A DNA stretch of 64,000 nucleotides from RPQJ01 sp963732415 (GCA_963732415.1 CAVSZK010000012.1:255917-319916), one strand, 5' to 3'; shown: positions 26,601 to 34,294, counted from the stretch's first letter. Numbers and translations: made by a program. The notes: generated by a model not told the origin, from the sequence alone.

Positions 26601-27081
26601 TTTCGGCGACACCAGCGTGGTCCCCACCCGGGCGTTTTTCTACGGGCTCGAGCCGGGAGAGGAGATCACGCTGGAGCTGCAGCGCGGCAAGCACCTGATC
26701 ATCCGCTTCGTCACCACCAGCGACGTGCACGACGACGGAACGCGCACGGTGTTCTTCGAGTTGAACGGCCAGCCGCGCTCGGTGAAGATCGCCGACCGAA
26801 GCAAGGTCGCGAAGCGACCGCCACGCCGCAAGGCCGAGGCGGACCACCCGGACCAGATCGGCGCGCCGATGCCCGGCACGATCGCAACGGTGCACGCGGT
26901 CGTCGGTCACCAGGTGAGGCGAGGGGACGTGTTGCTGACCATCGAGGCGATGAAGATGGAGACCAGCGTGCGCGCGGACCGGGATGGCAAGGTGATCGAG
27001 GTCGTCGCGCGTCCGGGCCAGCAGGTGGACGCGAAAGACCTGCTGGTGGTGCTCGAAGAGACCGGCGCACTGCCGGGGTGA
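23605..27081 (+). CDS. pyc: pyruvate carboxylase
   Basis: A 1158-residue cytoplasmic biotin enzyme making oxaloacetate from pyruvate, bicarbonate and ATP. Biotin carboxylase spans about 8-455 (LLVANRGEICIRVMRA, GWGG-type loop at SWGGGGRGMR, EVNPRIQVEHTVTE). Carboxyltransferase spans about 540-810 (LTDTTFRDAHQSLLATR, metal-binding HFHTHDTSG). The PYC/OADA conserved region follows to about 1010, then the biotinyl domain with EAMKMET at Lys1117. All domains are in one chain, as in the alpha4-type enzymes, unlike the split two-subunit form of many pseudomonads. Confidence 0.96.
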   Translation: MRKPRKIRTLLVANRGEICIRVMRASHELGIKTVSVYSQEDRFSLHRMKADESYLVGEGKGPIEAYLDIEDIIRVALEAGVDAIHPGYGFLSENPQFAEACAAAGIIFIGPTPQIMRSLGNKVTARELAVSAGVPVMPATPPLPRDDAECARLAAGIGYPVMLKASWGGGGRGMRVIEDEARLAEMVATARREAKAAFGNDEVYLEKLVRRARHVEVQILGDTHGNLVHLFERDCTVQRRNQKVVERAPAVYLDDAQRAELCELGLRIGRAVGYQNAGTVEFLQDADTGQFHFIEVNPRIQVEHTVTEAVTGIDIVKAQIRVAEGATIGEPASGVPAQADIRINCHAMQCRVTSEDPENAFIPDYGRITAYRSPAGFGVRLDAGTAYTGAIITRSYDSLLVKVTVWAPTPDETVARMHRALWEFRVRGVVTNLRFLDQVITHPQFRNADYTTRFIDETPELFRYPRKRDRATRLLRFIADVIVNGNPEVTGRARPTRATDPRPPKVSLAEPPPSGSRQRLEELGPKKFAQWMLDQQAVLLTDTTFRDAHQSLLATRFRTRDMAAVAPAYARLAPELFSVECWGGATFDVSMRFLRECPWARLAAFREAMPNLLLQMLLRSANAVGYTNYPDNVVRYFVEQAAKCGVDVFRVFDSLNWVENMRVAMDAVLETDRLCEAAICYTGNLSDPRQSKYDIRYYVGMAKQLERAGAHILGIKDMAGLCQPRAAYTLVKALKDEIGIPVHFHTHDTSGIAAASVLMAVEAGVDAVDGALDAMSGLTSQPNLGSIVESLRFGPRDTGLDPDKLRLLSNYWEQVRHGYAAFESDMRSGASEVYVHGMPGGQYTNLREQARSLGIDDTRWHEVARAYAQVNEMLGDIVKVTPSSKVVGDMAIMMVTSALTAEDVLDPETEVAFPESLVSLFRGDIGQPYGGFPPALQRKVLKGEAPLTVRPGSVLPPVDLAHARKELQAKMPRQITDGEFASWLMYPKVFTEYMADRTHFGDTSVVPTRAFFYGLEPGEEITLELQRGKHLIIRFVTTSDVHDDGTRTVFFELNGQPRSVKIADRSKVAKRPPRRKAEADHPDQIGAPMPGTIATVHAVVGHQVRRGDVLLTIEAMKMETSVRADRDGKVIEVVARPGQQVDAKDLLVVLEETGALPG

Positions 27082-27160
27082 TAATGTCAGGAGCCGCGGT
27101 GCGACGGTTGCCCGGATCCGGGTGCCGGCCCGCCAGTCTTTCAAGATGGAGAAATAGAAA

Positions 27161-27355
27161 ATGGCTGCAAATGTAGGTGGAATCGATCGCACGCTACGCA
27201 TCGTGGTCGGAATCGTGCTGATCGCGCTGTTCTTCGTGTTGCAGGGCCCCGCGCGCTACCTGGCGATCCTCGGGCTGGTGGCCCTCGGGACGGGACTGCT
27301 GAGTTTCTGTCCGCTGTACTCGATCCTAGGGATCAACACCTGCCCGAAGAAGTAG
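27161..27355 (+). CDS. DUF2892 small membrane protein
   Basis: A 64-residue protein with two membrane segments. It begins MAANVGGIDRTLRIVVGI and ends CPLYSILGINTCPKK, the pattern of the YgaP-type DUF2892 inner-membrane domain, here without a rhodanese. Two cysteines (CPLY and NTCP) are family-typical. Role unknown. AGATGGAGAAATAGAAA precedes the ATG and includes a ribosome site. It is convergent with trxC across a shared palindrome. Confidence 0.85.
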   Translation: MAANVGGIDRTLRIVVGIVLIALFFVLQGPARYLAILGLVALGTGLLSFCPLYSILGINTCPKK

Positions 27356-27364
27356 CCGGACAGG

Positions 27365-27393
27365 GGAAAACAGGTGCCAGGCACCTGTTTTCC
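27365..27393. repeat. 29-base perfect palindrome, copy 3 of 3; probable bidirectional terminator
   Basis: Fourteen base pairs around a central A at 27379, with core GGTGCCAGGCACC. The left end begins ten bases after the DUF2892 stop. The right end touches the trxC stop (TAG on the minus strand, 27393-27395). T-runs follow the core in both directions. Same family as 573-585 and 13622-13656. Confidence 0.83.
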
Positions 27394-27830
27394 TAGCCGA
27401 GGGCGGACTTCACCCACCGGGTAATCCGGTCCGCCCCCATTGCCCCGGACTGCCGCGACACCTCGCGGCCGCCCTTGAACACGATCATCGTCGGGATGCT
27501 GCGGATCGCGAACTTCCCGGCGATATCCTGGGCCTCCTCGGTGTTCAATTTTGCGAACCGGACCGCGGGTTCCATTTCCCTGGCGGCTTCCTCGAAGGCC
27601 GGCGCCATCATTCGGCAGGGTCCGCACCAGGGCGCCCAGAAGTCAACCACCATCGGCAGGTCGGTGCGTGCGACATGCCGGTCGAAGTTCCGGCCGGTCA
27701 ACTCGACCGGGTGACCTTCGAACAGCGGGGCGTGACAGGATGGGCAGCGCGGGCCGTCGCCGAGACGGGCGGCCGGTACGCCGACGATTCCGTCACAGTG
27801 ACGGCAGATGATCTTCAGGGATGATGACAT
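27393..27830 (-). CDS. trxC: thioredoxin 2
   Basis: A 145-residue cytoplasmic disulfide reductase. It has the TrxC zinc-binding N-terminus (Cys9, Cys12, Cys29, Cys32) and the thioredoxin active site WCGPC at 68-72, with IPTMIVFKGG containing the cis-proline. In E. coli TrxC is induced by oxidative stress; no OxyR site is evident here. The ATG at 27830 is chosen because the frame continues far upstream without family sequence. It is divergent from cbpA across 144 bases. Confidence 0.93.
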   Translation of the reverse strand: MSSSLKIICRHCDGIVGVPAARLGDGPRCPSCHAPLFEGHPVELTGRNFDRHVARTDLPMVVDFWAPWCGPCRMMAPAFEEAAREMEPAVRFAKLNTEEAQDIAGKFAIRSIPTMIVFKGGREVSRQSGAMGADRITRWVKSALG

Positions 27831-27897
27831 GGGCGTCCCGGGTGGTATTTCGCTGGAAGTACACGATGGGGACGAAAAATCCGGAGCACAATCCCTT

Positions 27898-27957
27898 GTG
27901 CGAACGGACGCCAGCCACCATCTTGTGGGTCCGGCCGTCCGCGCCGTGAGTTCGCAC
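27898..27957 (+). promoter_or_regulatory. nested inverted repeats in the cbpA leader
   Basis: Outer arms GTGCGAAC (27898-27905) and GTTCGCAC (27950-27957), next GGACG (27906-27910) with CGTCC (27936-27940), then CCAC/GTGG around a six-base loop. The structure ends 17 bases before the cbpA ATG. It may be a folded leader or an operator between divergent trxC and cbpA. No U-run follows. Confidence 0.45.
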
Positions 27958-27974
27958 GGGGCCGAACAAATACC

Positions 27975-28943
27975 ATGCGCTACAAGGATTACTACGAAAT
28001 CATGGGCGTCGCGCGCGATGCCAACCAGGACGCGATCAAGCGCGCGTACCGGAAGCTTGCGCGTAAATACCACCCGGACGTAAGCAAGGAAAAGGACGCC
28101 GAGGAGAAATTCAAGGAACTGCAGGAAGCGCACGAAGTCCTCAAGGACCCCGAGAAGCGCGCCGCCTACGACCAGCTGGGCGCCGACTGGCGCCAGGGCC
28201 AGGATTTCCGTCCGCCGCCCGACTGGGGCAAGGGCTTCGAGTTCTCGCGCGGTGCGGGCGGCCGCGGCGGGCGGGACGGCGCCGGCATGGGCGAGTTCAG
28301 CGATTTTTTCTCGGAACTGTTCGGCGACCGCAGCCCCTTCGGCCAGACGGGCGGTGCCCGCCCGGGGCGTGGCAGCCGCGGCTTCGCGGCGCCGGGACAG
28401 GACCACGTTGCACGGGTCGAGGTCGACCTCGAGGACGCCTACCGGGGCGGCACGCGCGACATCGAGCTGCGTTCGCCCGAAATGACGCCGGACGGCCGCG
28501 TGGTCACAAGACCGCGAACCCTGCGGGTGTCGATCCCGGCCGGCGTCACCGAAGGCCAGCAGATCCGCCTCGCGGGACAGGGAAGCCCGGGCATCGGGGG
28601 CGGCCCGTCTGGAAACCTGTTCCTCGAGATCGGCTTCCGCGCTCATCGACGCTTCCGCGTCGAGGGTCGCGACGTCAACTCGACGCTGCCGGTCGCACCC
28701 TGGGAAGCCGCGCTGGGCGAAACCGTATCGGTCCCTACGCTTGGCGGCCCGGTGGACATGAAGCTGCCGGTCGGTGCGAAAGCAGGGCAGAAGCTGCGCC
28801 TGCGCGGTCGAGGCCTGCCGGGTCCGACGCCAGGCGACCAGTACGTGACGCTCGAGATCGTGTTGCCGCCCGACAGTCCGCAGGCGCGCGAGTTCTTCGA
28901 GAAGATGAAACGCGAACTGCCTTTCGATCCGCGTCCTGACTGA
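27975..28943 (+). CDS. cbpA: DnaJ-class co-chaperone, CbpA type
   Basis: A 322-residue protein. J-domain at about 4-68 with the HPD motif in ARKYHPDVSKEKDAEEKF, then a Gly/Phe-rich linker (about 80-130), then the two C-terminal peptide-binding domains (VARVEVDLEDAYRGGTRDIEL, LFLEIGFRAHRRFRVEG). There is no cysteine-rich zinc region, so it is a class B J-protein like CbpA, not DnaJ. It stimulates DnaK on client proteins. It ends nine bases from the convergent VIT gene. A folded leader precedes it. Confidence 0.92.
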   Translation: MRYKDYYEIMGVARDANQDAIKRAYRKLARKYHPDVSKEKDAEEKFKELQEAHEVLKDPEKRAAYDQLGADWRQGQDFRPPPDWGKGFEFSRGAGGRGGRDGAGMGEFSDFFSELFGDRSPFGQTGGARPGRGSRGFAAPGQDHVARVEVDLEDAYRGGTRDIELRSPEMTPDGRVVTRPRTLRVSIPAGVTEGQQIRLAGQGSPGIGGGPSGNLFLEIGFRAHRRFRVEGRDVNSTLPVAPWEAALGETVSVPTLGGPVDMKLPVGAKAGQKLRLRGRGLPGPTPGDQYVTLEIVLPPDSPQAREFFEKMKRELPFDPRPD

Positions 28944-28952
28944 TCCGGGTCC

Positions 28953-29981
28953 TCAGCCGATCGCGGCGCCGAGCAGGCTGCCGATGTACCAGGTGAGGGC
29001 GCCCGCGCCGCCGCCGATTGCGACCATGCGCAATCCACCCAGCCACGCGTTGCGCCCCGTGAACAGCGAGAGCATCGCTCCGACTGCAAACAGTGCGACA
29101 CCGGCGATCACTGCCGCGAACGTGACGGAACGGGAGAGCGGCATACCGAGCATGAACGGTACCAGCGGCAGCGCAGCGCCACCGGCGAAGGCGATGAACG
29201 AGAAAACAGCCGCGCCCCAGGGCGAACCGAGGTCGTCCGGGTTCAGCCCGAGTTCCTCGCGTGCCAGCGCGTCGAGAGCCGCGTCGTGGTTCTTCACCAG
29301 TTCGAGGGTGATGCGGCGCGCTTCCGCGAGGTCCATGCCGCGCGCCGCATATATGAGCGCGAGTTCTTCGGCTTCTTCCTCGGGGTACTCGTTCAACTCG
29401 TCGCGCTCGAGTCCGATCTGGTATTCGAACATCTCGCGCTGCGAGCGCATCGAGACGTATTCGCCGGCCGCCATCGACAGCGCGCCCGCGAGCAGTCCCG
29501 CGACGCCGCTGGTGACCACCGCTCCGAGACCCGCGCCAGCACCTGCCACGCCCATTATCAGGCTCGCGTTCGATACCAGGCCATCGTTGACGCCGAACAC
29601 CGCCGCGCGCAGGTTCCCGCCGCCGTAGCCCTTGTGGCGCATGCCCACCTCGGACAACGATGTCGGCATCAAGTGGCCCGGTGTCGCAGCGCGCGAGTCG
29701 TAGGCGGAGACGCCCCGGACCTTCATCGCGATCAGCACCGGTTTGACGCGTCGCGGACCAAGCCAGCGCGCCAGCATTGCCGTGATCCTGGCCCGCGTCG
29801 ACGGCGTGAATGGTGGCGGTCCGGTGCCGGACTCGGCCCGCCAGGTGTTTGCCTGCCCTTCAGCGGCCGCAGCGAGGGCACGGAACAGTTCGGCGATACG
29901 TGCGTCAGGTTCGCAGTCTGCAAGCTCCCGGTAGAGCCACGCGGATTGCTTTTCCTCGCGCCAGCTGTCGAGGCCGCTCAC
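28953..29981 (-). CDS. VIT1/CCC1-type iron or manganese transporter with N-terminal ferritin-like domain
   Basis: About 342 residues. Residues 1-130 hold a rubrerythrin-like helical domain (WREEKQSAWLYRELADCEPD, AELFRALAAAAEGQANTW) with Glu residues fit for a di-iron site. From about 150 is the VIT domain: GGNLRAAVFGVNDGLVSNASLIMGV, AGEYVSMRSQREMFE, then three more membrane segments. The family moves Fe2+/Mn2+ across membranes. The GTG start follows the receiver-gene stop by one base, so it is the last gene of the fixL-fixJ-receiver row. Iron handling under oxygen control is a reasonable inference. Confidence 0.83.
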   Translation of the reverse strand: MSGLDSWREEKQSAWLYRELADCEPDARIAELFRALAAAAEGQANTWRAESGTGPPPFTPSTRARITAMLARWLGPRRVKPVLIAMKVRGVSAYDSRAATPGHLMPTSLSEVGMRHKGYGGGNLRAAVFGVNDGLVSNASLIMGVAGAGAGLGAVVTSGVAGLLAGALSMAAGEYVSMRSQREMFEYQIGLERDELNEYPEEEAEELALIYAARGMDLAEARRITLELVKNHDAALDALAREELGLNPDDLGSPWGAAVFSFIAFAGGAALPLVPFMLGMPLSRSVTFAAVIAGVALFAVGAMLSLFTGRNAWLGGLRMVAIGGGAGALTWYIGSLLGAAIG

Positions 29982-29982
29982 G

Positions 29983-30393
29983 TTATGCGTGTGCGCCGGA
30001 GGGCGGTCGCCGGACCAGCTTCTGCACCTGCCTGAGCACGGCGACGTCCATATAGGGCTTCTCGATGAAGTCGGTCGCGCCCTCGCGCATCGCGGCGACC
30101 GCGGTAGGTACGTCCGATTCGTCGGCAAGCAGCACCACGGGCACGTCGTTGCCCGCCTTGCGAAGCCTGCGGAGCAGGTCGAGTCCGGACATGCCTGGCA
30201 GCAGCAGGTCCACGATCAGGCAGGCCAGGTGCCGGCCGTTGGCTGCGAGCAGGTAGCTCTCCGCGCTGTCGAACGTCGATACATCGACGCCGTTACGGTG
30301 CAGCAGCGCGCGCAGCCCGCCCCGGGCCACCGGGTCGGGATCGATGACCCCGACGTGCGGCGGGGCGTCTGGCGGATTCTTGTTTTCTGCCAT
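29983..30393 (-). CDS. stand-alone receiver-domain response regulator
   Basis: A 136-residue protein, almost all one receiver domain: acidic pocket IDPD (Asp18, Asp20), phosphoacceptor Asp62 in LIVDLLLPGMSG, and lysine in IEKPYMD. It has no output domain. It resembles the FixJ receiver and may compete for or relay phosphate from the neighbouring FixL. It is 181 bases after fixJ and one base before the VIT gene. Confidence 0.85.
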   Translation of the reverse strand: MAENKNPPDAPPHVGVIDPDPVARGGLRALLHRNGVDVSTFDSAESYLLAANGRHLACLIVDLLLPGMSGLDLLRRLRKAGNDVPVVLLADESDVPTAVAAMREGATDFIEKPYMDVAVLRQVQKLVRRPPSGAHA

Positions 30394-30402
30394 GGGTAAG
30401 AC

Positions 30403-30481
30403 GCGACCACAGGTCGAGCCGGTTCAATTCTGGCCGCAGGGAGGATCGGTTGCGGCGAACCGCGCGGCGAACTGTGGTCGC
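30403..30481 (-). promoter_or_regulatory. inverted repeat upstream of the receiver gene
   Basis: Perfect 10-base arms GCGACCACAG (30403-30412) and CTGTGGTCGC (30472-30481) enclose a smaller CGGTT-AACCG hairpin. It lies just upstream of the receiver gene in the 181-base gap after fixJ. It may be a leader structure or paired operator half-sites. No other clear signal is visible in that gap. Confidence 0.4.
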
Positions 30482-30574
30482 ATGGGCCCCAGTGTTCCCG
30501 CCTGCAAAAACCGCGAGAATCGGGGCTTATACCTAAACTGCGGCAATCACCGAAGTGTGCTGCGGCGCCGCAAG

Positions 30575-31198
30575 TCATTCGTCGCCGCGTTCCACCGCCA
30601 GCACCATCCGCACCAGGTGCGCGAGCGAGTGCGCTTCCATTTTTTCCATCACGCGCGCGCGATGGATTTCGACCGTGCGCTGGCTCAGGTTGAGGTCTCC
30701 CGCGATGACCTTGTTCGCCTTGCCCGCCACCACCAGGTCGAGCACCTCGCGTTCGCGCGGCGTCAGGGACTCGAGGCGCTTACGGATCATGTTGCGTTCG
30801 GCCAGCATTCGCCGGCTTCCCGCGTCCTTGTCGAGCGCCTGGTTGATGCGATCAAGCAGGTCCTGGTCGCGGAAAGGCTTCTGGATGAAGTCCACGGCGC
30901 CGGCCTGCATGGCCTCGACTGCCATCGGCACGTCGCCATGCCCGGTGATGAAGATGATGGGCAGGATCGAATGCCGCTCGTTCAGCTTGACCTGCAGCTC
31001 GAGGCCACTCATTCCCGGCATGCGGATGTCGAGCACCAGGCAGCCAGGCCGGTCATCGCGGTCCGCGTCGAGGAATTCCTGCCCGGACTCGAATACCTCG
31101 ACCGGAAGCCCGACGGACTTGAGCAACATCCGCAGCGAGTCGCGCACTGCCGCGTCGTCGTCTACCACGAATACCGTGGGCTTTATTTCCTTGATCAC
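30575..31198 (-). CDS. fixJ: FixJ-family response regulator
   Basis: A 207-residue DNA-binding regulator. Receiver domain about 7-120 with DDD near 13-15, phosphoacceptor Asp57 (CLVLDIRMPGMSG) and IQKPF. LuxR-type helix-turn-helix about 140-200 (LESLTPREREVLDLVVAGKANK, LNLSQRTVEIHRARVMEKM). It starts three bases after fixL, the standard two-component pair. Known FixJ activates microaerobic genes when oxygen is low; here the cbb3 operon nearby is the obvious target, though no binding site is proven. Confidence 0.9.
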   Translation of the reverse strand: MIKEIKPTVFVVDDDAAVRDSLRMLLKSVGLPVEVFESGQEFLDADRDDRPGCLVLDIRMPGMSGLELQVKLNERHSILPIIFITGHGDVPMAVEAMQAGAVDFIQKPFRDQDLLDRINQALDKDAGSRRMLAERNMIRKRLESLTPREREVLDLVVAGKANKVIAGDLNLSQRTVEIHRARVMEKMEAHSLAHLVRMVLAVERGDE

Positions 31199-31201
31199 AG
31201 G

Positions 31202-32764
31202 TTATTCCTCTTTCGTTGCCGAAGCCGCCGGCAGCGTGAAATGAAAGCACATGCCGCACGGCTCGTTCGAAGTGTGCCACAGGCGCCCACCGTGGGCGCG
31301 GATGATGGAGTGGCTGATGGCCAGTCCGAGCCCCGTGCCGGTCGCTTTTGTAGTGAAAAACGGATTGAAGAGATGCTCATCCGCGCCGGGCGCCAGCCCG
31401 CTTCCCTGGTCGGCGACGGTGATCTGGACCAGGCCTTCTTCCGGGCGGCGGGCCATCAGCACGATTTCCCGGCGGTCTTCAGGGCACTCGATCATGGCGT
31501 CGATCGCGTTGCGAACCAGGTTAAGCACCACCTGCTGCAGCTGGATGGCGTCGGCGTGAACGCCGGGCAGGTCACTGTCCACGTCCAGCCGCAGGTGCAC
31601 GTTGTACAGCCGTGCATCGGTCTCGGCCAGCGTGCGAAGGTCCTCCAGCAGGCGCTCGCAATTCACCCATTCACGCTTGACCTCGCGGTTCTTGACGAAG
31701 TTGCGCAGCCTGCGGATGACTTCGCCGGCGCGCAGCGCCTGGGCGTTGACCTGCTCGAGGGCGGCAATGACGTCCGCAATGTCGGGCTCGTCCTGGCGCA
31801 GCAGGCGCTGGCAGGCCTGTGAGTAGGTCGCGATGGCTGACAGCGGCTGGTTGATCTCGTGCGCCAGTCCGGCCGCCATCTCGCCCATGGTGGACAGCCG
31901 GCTGAAGTGAGTCAGGCGCTCCTGCAGCTGCCGCGCTTCGTCCTCGGCGTGGTGGCGGTCCGTGATGTCGTGAATGGTCCCGATCTGTTTCATGATCCGA
32001 CCATCCTCGCCGCGCACCACCTGCGCGACGTGGTGAAGGTGCCGTGTGCGACCGTCGCGAAGCACCACCCGGTATGCGATGTCGAGCGGCGCCTCGGCGG
32101 AATTGAGGCGACTAAACGCCGCCAGCACACGGGCACGATCAGCGGGGTGCACCCATCGTTCGAAGAATTCGTCGCGCTTCATCGTCGGGCCGTCGACCGG
32201 CAGGTCCAGGATCCGGTACAACTGCGCGGAGTAGTAGTCCGTCCCATTGGCGCTCGGGTGCAGGACGTAATTGCCGATGTTTGCCAGGGTCTGCGCGAGC
32301 TGGAGTTCGGCCTCGCTGCGCGTCAATTGCGCCTCGGCCTCCTTGCGGCTGGTCAGGTCGCGGATGAAGCCAACGTATCGCGGCGGTTCGACGTCGGCCA
32401 CCCTGCCAACAGCGAGTTCGCAGGGGAAGGTAGTGCCGTCCTTGCGCAGCGAAACGATCTCGCGCCCGACCCCGATGATGCGCGTGACGCGGGTCTCGTC
32501 GTAGCGCTCGAGGTAGCCGTCATGCTCGCGGTGGTACGGCTCCGGCATCAGCAGCTTGACGTTGTGGCCGATCACCTCATCGGCCGAATACCCGAACAGC
32601 CGCTCAGCCGCCAGGCTGAACTCCTCCACGGTGCCGCGGTGGTCGATCACGATGATTGCGTCGACTGCTGCATCCAGCAGCGCACGCAGTGCCTGGTCGC
32701 TGCGCGTCCCGGCGCGACGGCTCTTCGGTATCGGCGCTTTTCGTGGCGAGTGCTGGTGGTTCAT
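31202..32764 (-). CDS. fixL: oxygen-sensing heme-PAS histidine kinase FixL
   Basis: A 520-residue kinase without membrane segments. PAS 1 (about 22-140) has the FixL heme pocket: His81 in EHDGYLERY is the expected proximal ligand (His200 in Bradyrhizobium FixL), with Arg87 and the oxygen-contacting Arg101 in IIGVGREIV. PAS 2 follows (about 155-270). The kinase core has phospho-His302 in AHEINQPLSA, N-box Asn419 and the ATP lid GTGLGLAIS near 476. Oxygen bound to the heme would switch the kinase off. Paired with fixJ three bases downstream. ATG 32764 starts family sequence; the longer frame is antisense to hsp20. Confidence 0.9.
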   Translation of the reverse strand: MNHQHSPRKAPIPKSRRAGTRSDQALRALLDAAVDAIIVIDHRGTVEEFSLAAERLFGYSADEVIGHNVKLLMPEPYHREHDGYLERYDETRVTRIIGVGREIVSLRKDGTTFPCELAVGRVADVEPPRYVGFIRDLTSRKEAEAQLTRSEAELQLAQTLANIGNYVLHPSANGTDYYSAQLYRILDLPVDGPTMKRDEFFERWVHPADRARVLAAFSRLNSAEAPLDIAYRVVLRDGRTRHLHHVAQVVRGEDGRIMKQIGTIHDITDRHHAEDEARQLQERLTHFSRLSTMGEMAAGLAHEINQPLSAIATYSQACQRLLRQDEPDIADVIAALEQVNAQALRAGEVIRRLRNFVKNREVKREWVNCERLLEDLRTLAETDARLYNVHLRLDVDSDLPGVHADAIQLQQVVLNLVRNAIDAMIECPEDRREIVLMARRPEEGLVQITVADQGSGLAPGADEHLFNPFFTTKATGTGLGLAISHSIIRAHGGRLWHTSNEPCGMCFHFTLPAASATKEE

Positions 32765-32944
32765 CGGTTGGACTGGGTCCGGGGCGCCCAATCGTAAGTG
32801 AAGAGGGCGCGCCGGACTAGGTATTACAGGAGAACGACTAGGCGAGGCTCCGAATTTCGCCCGCCGCATTAGCAGCGGACAATGAAGTTGCGGCCCGATG
32901 GGCCCCGGCCGCGAGTTCTTACCAGGTGGCCCGAGGAGGGAGCC

Positions 32945-33382
32945 ATGAGACTTACACGCTGGGAACCCTTCCGTGACATGGACGAGATTTTCAGGGGCTT
33001 TACGCCGATCCTCGGCCGTACGCCCGCAACCCGCCCGCTCGAAGGAATGATGGAATTCATGCCGCTCGCGGACATCGTCGAACACGAGAAGGAATACCTG
33101 ATCAAGATCGACCTGCCGGACGTTCCGAAGGAGGACGTGAAGGTCCTGTTCGACGACGGCGTGCTCACCGTGAAGGGTGAGCGCAAGGTCGAGAAGGAAG
33201 TGAAGGGCGAAAAAGTGCACCGGACCGAGAGGTACTGCGGTGCGTTCGAGCGCAGCTTCGTGCTGCCGGACGAGATCGATCCGAAGCTGATCCGCGCCGA
33301 GGCCAAGGACGGCGTACTGGTGGTCCACATGCCGAAGGTGGACGTGCCGAAGAAACGCCCGCTGGCGATTACGATCCAGTAG
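32945..33382 (+). CDS. Hsp20-family small heat-shock protein
   Basis: A 145-residue chaperone that holds unfolding proteins. It starts MRLTRWEPFRDMDEIF; the alpha-crystallin domain spans about 38-140 (LADIVEHEKEYLIKIDLPDV, DGVLTVKGERK, RAEAKDGVLVVHMPK) and it ends KRPLAITIQ. GAGGAGGGAG lies just before ATG 32945. It is divergent from fixL across 180 bases, and its end overlaps the convergent TauE/SafE gene by 14 bases. Confidence 0.93.
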   Translation: MRLTRWEPFRDMDEIFRGFTPILGRTPATRPLEGMMEFMPLADIVEHEKEYLIKIDLPDVPKEDVKVLFDDGVLTVKGERKVEKEVKGEKVHRTERYCGAFERSFVLPDEIDPKLIRAEAKDGVLVVHMPKVDVPKKRPLAITIQ

Positions 33383-34106
33383 CGCCGGCGTGATGGTGCG
33401 CGTGGGCCGCCGGGCCCGAGGTCAGCTGGTGGATGGCGTACCCGGCCGTCCACAGGCCGAAAAGCAGCAGCAGCAACCCGGCGACCCGCTTCAGCGACAG
33501 TTGCGTCGAGAGCAGTCGGGCCACGCGGTCAAACGCGAGGCCCGCCGTCGTCATCGACGGCAAGGTGCCCGCGCCGAATGCGAGCATCACGCCCGCGCCC
33601 AGTGGCGCGCTTGCGGAGGTCGCTGCCAGCAGCAGCATCGAGTAGGTCATCCCGCAGGGCAGCCAGCCCCAGGCGAGGCCAAGCCCGATCGCGGCGCGCA
33701 GGCCTCCCTGCCGGCGCTGCGCTCCCGCCATCGGCGCAATGCGCCGCCAGAGACCCGAACCTGCCGCCTCCAGCGGGTCGAGCAGTCGCCAGCCGAACAG
33801 CAGGCGCCCGGCCGCCGCCATCATGATCAGCCCAGACAGCACGCGGACAGCGACTGACAGCGCGCGCACGTCGATCGCGCGCAACAGCGCACCACCGAGC
33901 AGGCCCGCGATCGCGCCCGCCACGGTGTAGCTCGCCACGCGCGACAGGTTGTATGCGAGCACGTTGGCGATTCGTGCGCCCGCGCTGGCGTCGCGATCGC
34001 GCATAGCGAGCGCACCCGAGATTCCGCCACACATCGCGGCACAGTGGCCGCTCGCGGCCAGTCCCGCGAGCAGCGCCGCACCCAGGTTCAGTGTCGTCGC
34101 GTCCAT
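33369..34106 (-). CDS. TauE/SafE-type membrane protein of the cbb3 assembly cluster
   Basis: A 245-residue protein with about six membrane segments. The first has GHCAAMCGG (His21, Cys22, Cys26), a likely copper-binding motif, and another conserved segment is WGWLPCGMTYSMLLLAATS. The C-terminus is His-rich (AHAHHHAG). Such genes follow ccoS in many cco clusters and are thought to assist copper delivery to the oxidase. The ATG shares one base with the ccoS stop (TAATG). It overlaps the convergent hsp20 end. Confidence 0.85.
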   Translation of the reverse strand: MDATTLNLGAALLAGLAASGHCAAMCGGISGALAMRDRDASAGARIANVLAYNLSRVASYTVAGAIAGLLGGALLRAIDVRALSVAVRVLSGLIMMAAAGRLLFGWRLLDPLEAAGSGLWRRIAPMAGAQRRQGGLRAAIGLGLAWGWLPCGMTYSMLLLAATSASAPLGAGVMLAFGAGTLPSMTTAGLAFDRVARLLSTQLSLKRVAGLLLLLFGLWTAGYAIHQLTSGPAAHAHHHAGATGS

Positions 34107-34294
34107 TACTGCTCCCGTCGTTCCGTTTCCGATTGCAGCGATTCCCGCTTGGCGTCTTCACCATCCGAGAGTACCGACCATCCCGGGCTGTCGAGGTCGT
34201 CGAACTGGCCGCTGCCGACTGCCCAGAAGAATGCCCAGAGTCCCACGCCGACCAGTACCAGCCCGAGCGGAATGAGCATGTAGACGATGTTCAT
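34106..34294 (-). CDS. ccoS: cbb3 oxidase assembly protein CcoS
   Basis: A 62-residue protein: one N-terminal membrane segment (MNIVYMLIPLGLVLVGVGLWAFFWAV) and GQFDDLDSPGWSVL, the CcoS/FixS hallmark. It is needed for cofactor insertion into the oxidase. It starts one base after the ccoI stop. Confidence 0.92.
   Translation of the reverse strand: MNIVYMLIPLGLVLVGVGLWAFFWAVGSGQFDDLDSPGWSVLSDGEDAKRESLQSETERREQ

Noticed and set aside
25255..27201. Open frame of over 600 codons on the minus strand opposite pyruvate carboxylase
   Set aside because: Antisense to the well-supported carboxyltransferase and biotin domains; no recognisable protein features.
32765..33328. Upstream extension of the fixL frame
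   Set aside because: It covers the hsp20 gene on the other strand and has no family sequence; the ATG at 32764 begins the kinase.
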